This document shows, in pieces, positions 59,395-64,000 of a stretch of 64,000 bases of DNA. Location: contig DASVDI010000006.1 in the NCBI GenBank assembly GCA_036381175.1, positions 62,001 to 126,000 of the forward strand. The letters run 5' to 3'. Source of the stretch: JAJUFS01 sp036381175 (GTDB taxonomy: Bacteria > Pseudomonadota > Gammaproteobacteria > Natronospirales > JAJUFS01). The position numbers were made by a program, and so were the translations under genes. Position 1 is the stretch's first letter. Each line of letters begins with the position of its first letter. The notes under the pieces were generated by a model. The model had not been told where the DNA came from and did no database searches. It saw nothing but the letters and a program-made list of their open reading frames with translations.

Positions 59395-60747
59395 ATGAAA
59401 ATAAAAGGCACGTATACAGTGGCAGAGAATCTCGAACAGCTTTTCACCAAACACGTCGACGCGATGCGCGAGCGCGCGGATTCGGCACTCGCAGCGGGCG
59501 GTTTCGATCACCTGCTGGTTTACAGCGGCAGCCTGCATTACGGCTTTCTCGACGACAATGCCTACCCGTTCAAGGTGAATCCGCACTTCAAGCGCTGGGT
59601 GCCGGTCACCGACAATCCGCAATGCCTGCTGATCTACACGCCGGGCGAGAAACCGAAGCTGGCGTTTTATTCGCCGGTGGATTTCTGGCATACGGTGCAT
59701 CCGGTTCCCGATGATTTCTGGACGAAACATTTCGACATTCGCCCGGTCGCGAGCATCGACGAAGCGGTTTCGCTGCTGCCTGCAAAACGCGATCGCGCCG
59801 CTTTCATCGGCGAGGACGAATCACGGTTCCACGACTGGGGCGTGAACAACATCAATCCGGAAAGCCTGCTCAACGATCTGCATTATCACTTCGCGTGGAA
59901 AACGAAATACGAAGTCGAGTGCGTGCGCGAAGCGAACCGGCTGGGTGCGCGCGGGCACGTCGCGGCGGAACGCGCGTTTCGCGACGGCGCCTCGGAGTAC
60001 GAGATTCATCTCGCCTATCTTGAAGCGACGAATCATGTCGATGCACAACTGCCTTACGGCAATATCGTCGCGCTGAACGAACACGGCGCGGTGCTGCATC
60101 ACGGGCACCAGTCACGCCGCAAACCCGATACGATTCGCTCCTTTCTTATTGATGCCGGTTGTTCATTCAATGGTTACGCCTCCGACATCACGCGCACTTA
60201 CAGCGCGAAGAACGATGAGTTCCAGCAACTGATCGACCGCATGGACCAATCGCAGCGCGCGCTTTGCGATGCCGTGCAACCGGGCATGGAATACGTCGAG
60301 CTGCAAACGCTCACGCACCGGCATGTCGCGGACATGCTCATCGAGTTCGATATTGCGAAAGGCGATGCGGAGGCTCTGATGGCAAACGGCGTGACGCGCG
60401 CATTCTATCCGCACGGTGTCGGTCATTATCTTGGTGCGCAGGTGCACGATGTCGGTGGCAAGATTTCAGACGCGAAAGGCAAGAGCATTCCGCAACCGGA
60501 AGACCAGCCCTTCCTGCGCCTCACGCGCAGCATCGATGTTGACCAGGTGTTCACCATCGAACCGGGGCTTTATTTCATCGACTCGTTGCTGGAAGGATTG
60601 CGCGGTAATGGCGCGGATAAATCCGTGAACTGGAAGCGCGTGGATGAATTCCGGCCCTTTGGCGGCGTTCGCATCGAGGATAATGTGCGCGTGACGAAAG
60701 ACGGTCACGAGAACCTGACGCGGCCCGCGTTCGCGGAACTCGCTTGA
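59395..60747 (+). CDS. pepQ: Xaa-Pro dipeptidase PepQ
   Basis: Cleaves dipeptides with C-terminal proline. The 450-residue M24 metallopeptidase has the PepQ-type N-domain (YGFLDDNAYPFKVNPHFKRW) and the catalytic domain with DAGCSFNGYASDITRTYSA (Asp ligands), FYPHGVGHYLGAQVHDVGG (His) and FTIEPGLYFID. A C-terminal FGGVRIEDNVRV supplies the last Glu. ATG 59395 fits the E. coli length of about 443. An in-frame frame extends back to 59290 without family likeness, and a GTG at 59419 is possible. Confidence 0.95.
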   Translation: MKIKGTYTVAENLEQLFTKHVDAMRERADSALAAGGFDHLLVYSGSLHYGFLDDNAYPFKVNPHFKRWVPVTDNPQCLLIYTPGEKPKLAFYSPVDFWHTVHPVPDDFWTKHFDIRPVASIDEAVSLLPAKRDRAAFIGEDESRFHDWGVNNINPESLLNDLHYHFAWKTKYEVECVREANRLGARGHVAAERAFRDGASEYEIHLAYLEATNHVDAQLPYGNIVALNEHGAVLHHGHQSRRKPDTIRSFLIDAGCSFNGYASDITRTYSAKNDEFQQLIDRMDQSQRALCDAVQPGMEYVELQTLTHRHVADMLIEFDIAKGDAEALMANGVTRAFYPHGVGHYLGAQVHDVGGKISDAKGKSIPQPEDQPFLRLTRSIDVDQVFTIEPGLYFIDSLLEGLRGNGADKSVNWKRVDEFRPFGGVRIEDNVRVTKDGHENLTRPAFAELA

Positions 60748-60754
60748 ATCTTCT

Positions 60755-60830
60755 GCAGGCTGGGGTGAGGCGATAGCCGAACCCCAACGATGCGAAGGCG
60801 TTGGGGTTCGCGATGCTCACCCCAACCTGC
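60755..60830. repeat. REP-like palindrome, family A, complete
   Basis: GCAGGCTGGGGTGAGG at the left and CTCACCCCAACCTGC at the right with the inner GAACCCCAAC/GTTGGGGTTC pair. It lies between convergent stops, seven and three bases from them. Confidence 0.85.
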
Positions 60831-60833
60831 AAA

Positions 60834-61127
60834 TCAATCCAGCAGGGATTCGAAAACGTCCGGATAACCGTAGGACGTTGCGCCGCGGTTGCCGGGATTC
60901 TTCGCCGCTTCCGCGCGGTGGACCATGCAGGGTGAAATTCTCACGATATCGTCGAAGTAACGATCGACGATCATGTCTTCATACAACTCACCGGCATACT
61001 CGCCTGTCAGCCGGTGCACGCTCGGCCCGTTCAGTTGCGCAACCGGACGGCCGTTCAGGGCAAAGACCAGCGTCCCTTCCCAGAAGCCGACGGCATCGCC
61101 ATCTTCGTTGTAGATGTAATTGACCAT
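60834..61127 (-). CDS. Small protein with 4-fold beta-flower-like domain
   Basis: A 97-residue protein starting VNYIYNEDGDAVGFWEGTLV, then FALNGRPVAQLNGPSVHRLT and GEYAGELYEDMIVDRYF. The alternating short beta strands with G-x-P-V-A and G-x-Y-x-G motifs resemble the 4-fold beta-flower domain. Function unknown. The ATG at 61127 follows a GTG at 61130; neither has a clear ribosome site. It stands alone between pepQ and rlmJ. Confidence 0.75.
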   Translation of the reverse strand: MVNYIYNEDGDAVGFWEGTLVFALNGRPVAQLNGPSVHRLTGEYAGELYEDMIVDRYFDDIVRISPCMVHRAEAAKNPGNRGATSYGYPDVFESLLD

Positions 61128-61249
61128 CACTGGTATTCCAGGCTTCCGTTCCGTGTTCCGGCCCGCTTCCGCTTCGCCACCCGGGCGAGATTATTGTTGT
61201 TGAAACCGGCAAGGCAATATCCGCCGGAATCTCCCGGACGAACGGCGAA

Positions 61250-62110
61250 TTATCTCGGACCGCCAGCCAGGCCGGAATCGGCTTCACGGACACGCCAGTC
61301 CAGGGTCGCTTTCGCGTCCACATCGCCAAGGCGCCGCAGCCAGCCGCCCGCCTCATCCAGCGCCGCATCCGCCCGCCACGGCGGGTTGATCCACGCGAGT
61401 CCTGAACCCCGCAAGCCGGGCGCTTCGTGAAACAACAGCAATTCATGAATCAGCATCTTTTGAATCGCGCCGGTTTCAAGCGCGGCCAGCATGGGCACAT
61501 GCGGGTTTCCGGCAAGTAACGGATACCACAGCAGGTAACTGCCCGCCGGCCAGCGCGCCAAGGCCGCGAGGATGGCGCGCGGCACATCGGAATATTCGAC
61601 AGCTTGTTCGTAAGCGGGATCGATCAGCACCAGTCCGCGCTTCTCGGGCGGCGGCACCAATGCTGGCAGGCCTTCGCGAGCATCGCGCTTGTGCACGTGA
61701 ATCCGGGCATCGCGCACAAGCCGGTTTTTCAACGTGGGGTAATCAGACGGGTGCAGCTCCAGGCACACGAGGCGGTCCTGCTCGCGCAAGATCGAGGCGG
61801 CAAGCAATGGCGAGCCGGGATAACGCGCTATTGGATTGCCGTCGTTGAAGGCGAGGATTGCATCGCGATATGCGACAAGCGCAGGCGGCAAGTCCGCCGC
61901 CGCGAGCAAGCGGCCAATGCCGTTCTCCCATTCGCCGGTCTTTCTCGCGGCCTCCGAGCCAAGTTCGTATTCACCCGCGCCGGCGTAGGCATCGAGCAGG
62001 CAGAACGGCGATGTTTTTTTCAGGAGATGGCGGATGCCAAGCAACCACGCGGCGTGCTTGTGCACATCGGCGAAATTTCCGGCGTGGAAGGCGTGACGAT
62101 AGCTGAGCAC
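61250..62110 (-). CDS. rlmJ: 23S rRNA (adenine(2030)-N6)-methyltransferase RlmJ
   Basis: Methylates A2030 of 23S rRNA using SAM. The 286-residue protein begins LSYRHAFHAGNFADVHKHAA, the hallmark of the family, followed by LLDAYAGAGEYEL (SAM motif I), YPGSPLLAA and the catalytic motif IV as DPAY in GLVLIDPAYEQ. It ends with SGLAWINPPW. Start ATG 62110. It is separated from the next minus-strand gene by about 60 bases and looks monocistronic. Confidence 0.96.
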   Translation of the reverse strand: MLSYRHAFHAGNFADVHKHAAWLLGIRHLLKKTSPFCLLDAYAGAGEYELGSEAARKTGEWENGIGRLLAAADLPPALVAYRDAILAFNDGNPIARYPGSPLLAASILREQDRLVCLELHPSDYPTLKNRLVRDARIHVHKRDAREGLPALVPPPEKRGLVLIDPAYEQAVEYSDVPRAILAALARWPAGSYLLWYPLLAGNPHVPMLAALETGAIQKMLIHELLLFHEAPGLRGSGLAWINPPWRADAALDEAGGWLRRLGDVDAKATLDWRVREADSGLAGGPR

Positions 62111-62172
62111 GAGCGAAGAACCTCCGGCCGCATCACGGCGAAGGTTCGCAGTTTATCGGATCAGGACTTCGC

Positions 62173-62361
62173 TCAGGGGCTCTTCGGACCGAAGATCAGC
62201 CAGGCAATGAAGCCGACAACCGGCAGGAAAATAACCACCAGCACCCAGATGACTTTCGCGCCCGTGGACGCGCCGGATTTGATGATATTGATGATGGCCC
62301 AGATATCGGCGATGAGCACCAGCAGGCCGATGATTCCACCCATTTCTCCGATCATGATCAC
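62173..62361 (-). CDS. Small PLDc_N-type membrane protein
   Basis: A 62-residue protein with two hydrophobic helices: GGIIGLLVLIADIWAIINII and VIWVLVVIFLPVVGFIAWLI, followed by FGPKSP. This is the short domain seen at the N-terminus of cardiolipin synthases and as stand-alone proteins. Role unknown, probably membrane-associated. Its ATG overlaps the stop of the GNAT gene by four bases, so it is translated after it. Confidence 0.85.
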   Translation of the reverse strand: MIMIGEMGGIIGLLVLIADIWAIINIIKSGASTGAKVIWVLVVIFLPVVGFIAWLIFGPKSP

Positions 62362-62855
62362 TCCACGCGGTCGATGGCGTAATACATCAGGTCACTGTCC
62401 CGCGTGCGCACGCGCTCGACAAACCGCATGCCCGCCTTTTCCATGACCCGTTGCGAGGAAACGTTCGCGCGATCGGTGGCCCCAATCACGCGCGCGAGTT
62501 GCAGCGTTCCGAACCCGTAGTGAATCAGGCATTGCGCGAGCTCGGTGGCGAGCCCCATGCCCCAGTGTTCGGGACGCAGCCCGAACAGTATCTGCAACTG
62601 CGGTGGCTCGCCGAAATACCAGTATCCCCCGAAACCGGTCAACCCCGGCGCATCGCGCCGCTCGACGGCCCAGAGTCCGGCGTTTTCGTCCCGATGAAGA
62701 TTGCCGCTTTGATCGATGATCGCCGCAGTGTCTTCGCGGCCGAGCTGGCGGTTGTCCCAGAGGTGGCGGCGCACGTCGGGATCGGTCCACAGCGCGTGCA
62801 GGGCGTCGAGGTCTTCGGCCACGAAGGGCCTGAGCCTGAGGCGCTCGGATTCCAT
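62358..62855 (-). CDS. GNAT acetyltransferase, RimJ/RimL-like
   Basis: A 165-residue protein starting ESERLRLRPFVAEDLDALHA, with LWTDPDVRRHLW and the acetyl-CoA-binding FGLRPEHWGMGLATELAQCL. ARVIGATDRANVSSQRVMEK and GMRFVERVRTRDSDLMYY follow. The pattern is of the RimJ/RimL branch, which acetylates protein N-termini or small molecules; the target is unknown. The start at 62855 (MESERL) is preferred over 62903. Confidence 0.9.
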   Translation of the reverse strand: MESERLRLRPFVAEDLDALHALWTDPDVRRHLWDNRQLGREDTAAIIDQSGNLHRDENAGLWAVERRDAPGLTGFGGYWYFGEPPQLQILFGLRPEHWGMGLATELAQCLIHYGFGTLQLARVIGATDRANVSSQRVMEKAGMRFVERVRTRDSDLMYYAIDRVE

Positions 62856-62928
62856 GGCGTGCTCCCGTTGTCGTTCGCGGTCTTCAAAGGAGCATAGCAA
62901 CAAACACGTGGAAACCGGGAACGCGGAA

Positions 62929-63141
62929 TCAGTGCAGGCGGCTGAGCACGTCCTCGATGCGTGCGAGGCGCTGGCGCGCCTTGCGCTGGATCTCGATCAG
63001 GTTCTGCCGGTTCTGCAACTCGGCGGGCTGCTCGCCGAGATCGTTTTCCAGCGGCTGCTGCAATTCCTGGCGGATGCCTTCCAGGCGCTCGCGCAATTCA
63101 TCGCGCTCTTTCTGCAGTTCCTGTTTTTCACCTTCGTGCAT
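62929..63141 (-). CDS. Small coiled-coil protein, function unknown
   Basis: A 70-residue, highly charged, Leu/Glu/Arg-rich protein (EKQELQKERDELRERLEGIR). Its second part, LENDLGEQPAELQNRQNLIE, has some resemblance to the helical part of TraR/DksA-like proteins, but no zinc-binding Cys are present. It lies nine bases after the LOG-family gene and is probably co-transcribed. Family not recognised. Confidence 0.65.
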   Translation of the reverse strand: MHEGEKQELQKERDELRERLEGIRQELQQPLENDLGEQPAELQNRQNLIEIQRKARQRLARIEDVLSRLH

Positions 63142-63150
63142 GACGACCTC

Positions 63151-63744
63151 TCACGATTGACTGCGGGATAACCACTGCTCGCCGACGGCCGGTTCGAATG
63201 CCGCGACGCAATCCAGCACTTTCGCCGGCGCCTCGGCAACCGCGAACAGCTTGCGATGTTCGGTGCGAATGAATTTTTCATTCACGGCGCGCTCGATCAA
63301 CGCCAGCAGCGGATCGAAGTAGCCGGCCACGTTCAACAGCACGCACGGTTTGTCGTGAATGCCGAGCTGCGCCCAGGTGATGATCTCGAACCATTCCTCG
63401 AACGTGCCGAAACCGCCCGGCATCGCGATGAACCCATCCGCCAGCTCCGCCATGCGCGCCTTGCGCTCATGCATGGAATCGACAACCTCCAGCCGTGTCA
63501 GCGCGCCGTGTCCGACTTCGCGCTTCAGCAGCGCCTCGGGAATCACGCCAACCGCTTCGCCGCCCGCTTCAAGCACCGCCGATGCGATTTCACCCATCAG
63601 GCCGACGCGACCGCCGCCGTAAACAAGACCGTAACCGCGTTCCACCATCAGGCGGCCCATCTCGCGTGCAGCATTTGCGTAACGCGAATCTTCGCCGCGG
63701 CTGGAGCCGCAAAACACGCACAGGTTTTGAATGCCGTCGTTCAT
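63151..63744 (-). CDS. LOG family (TIGR00730) nucleotide 5'-monophosphate phosphoribohydrolase
   Basis: A Rossmann-fold protein of 197 residues with LCVFCGSSRGEDSRYANAAR, GLVYGGGRVGLMGEIASAVL, the Arg of ERKARM, and the signature AMPGGFGTFEEWFEI. Members release the base from AMP-type or cytokinin nucleotides, and the bacterial role is often nucleotide turnover. I chose ATG 63744; the ATG at 63762 would overlap the neighbouring gene by 11 bases. Operon partner of the coiled-coil gene. Confidence 0.92.
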   Translation of the reverse strand: MNDGIQNLCVFCGSSRGEDSRYANAAREMGRLMVERGYGLVYGGGRVGLMGEIASAVLEAGGEAVGVIPEALLKREVGHGALTRLEVVDSMHERKARMAELADGFIAMPGGFGTFEEWFEIITWAQLGIHDKPCVLLNVAGYFDPLLALIERAVNEKFIRTEHRKLFAVAEAPAKVLDCVAAFEPAVGEQWLSRSQS

Positions 63745-63751
63745 CGCACTT

Positions 63752-64000
63752 TCAAGAGGCATGGGTGAACTTCAAACCGATGATGCCCGCAACAATCAGC
63801 AATATGGAAAACAACCGCGGCCATGCGGTCGATTCCGCGAACAGGACAATGCCGAGAATCGCCGTGCCGACCGCGCCGATGCCCGTCCACACCGCATACG
63901 CCGTGCCGACGGGCAGCGTTCGTAACGCCTGGCCCAACAACCAGAAACTCGCGATCATCGCCGCGACCGTCAGCGCGCTCGGAATCGGCCGCGTGAAACC
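63752..64000 (-). CDS. Small multidrug resistance family exporter, Gdx/SugE-like (incomplete)
   Basis: The frame has no start codon of family-like position before the right edge: 14 more codons (GFTRPIPSALTVAA) continue upstream of an internal Met. Visible are helix 2 to 4 with FWLLGQALRTLPVGTAYAVW, TGIGAVGTAILGIVLF and IVAGIIGLKF. The TAYAVWTGIGAVG pattern fits the guanidinium exporter (Gdx, formerly SugE) subtype better than EmrE. The N-terminal Glu-bearing helix, and any guanidine riboswitch, would be outside the window. Confidence 0.85.
   Translation of the reverse strand, partial: GFTRPIPSALTVAAMIASFWLLGQALRTLPVGTAYAVWTGIGAVGTAILGIVLFAESTAWPRLFSILLIVAGIIGLKFTHAS

Noticed and set aside
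63800..64000. Guanidine riboswitch before the Gdx/SugE-like gene
   Set aside because: The gene is read on the minus strand and its 5' end is outside the window, so no upstream RNA can be seen.

Overview
The window reads as a chromosome segment from a moderately high-GC gammaproteobacterium. The evidence is gene order: rpoZ-spoT-ridA-recG, ubiC-ubiA, mrcA divergent from pilMNOPQ followed by aroK-aroB, and rph-rdgB-hemW. I would not place it more precisely by eye. Coding density is high, many neighbours share ATGA stop/start overlaps, and I saw no tRNA, rRNA or CRISPR array and no complete transposase.

Layout. 1-8.6 kb (minus strand): an incomplete lipoprotein gene, ubiA, ubiC, recG, ridA, spoT, rpoZ, gmk and yicC. 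8.7-14.8 kb (plus): a PP2C phosphatase, rph-rdgB-hemW with two small overlapping genes (a zinc ribbon and a Rof-like antiterminator), an AT-rich stretch with three DnaA-box-like sites, rpmE and gltA. 14.9-18.1 kb (minus): a hypothetical gene and mrcA. 18.2-28.7 kb (plus): pilMNOPQ, a bacterial-Ig lipoprotein, aroK, aroB, pyrF and hemE. 28.7-29.2 kb: a small cassette with perfect 41-bp terminal inverted repeats around a GxxExxY (PD-(D/E)XK-like) gene. 29.2-36.0 kb: fadD, a HAD phosphatase and two secreted beta-propeller lipoproteins with near-identical leaders. 36.1-42.3 kb: tesA divergent from an ABC ATPase/permease pair, a Nudix hydrolase, a DUF502 membrane protein and a 2-hydroxyacid dehydrogenase. 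42.4-48.0 kb: DNA alkylation repair (ogt, Ada-AlkA fusion), a monooxygenase-like gene, an exported M20 amidohydrolase, a PrcB-like protein, MgtC and a Cas2-like orphan. 48.1-59.2 kb (minus): ppc, a deoxyhypusine-synthase-like gene in a five-gene operon with a diamine-acetyltransferase-like protein, murI and a CHASE2 receptor Ser/Thr kinase. 59.4-64 kb: pepQ, rlmJ, small genes, a LOG-family gene and an incomplete Gdx/SugE-type exporter.

Intergenic gaps are seeded with at least five families of palindromic REP-like repeats, nearly always just after a stop codon; in three genes the repeat itself supplies the TAG stop. The most unusual object is the GxxExxY cassette at 28712-29180. It looks like a minimal mobile unit inserted exactly at the 3' end of hemE. 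Second-tier observations are the DnaA-box/AT-rich region near 12.6 kb and the duplicated leader of the two propeller lipoproteins.
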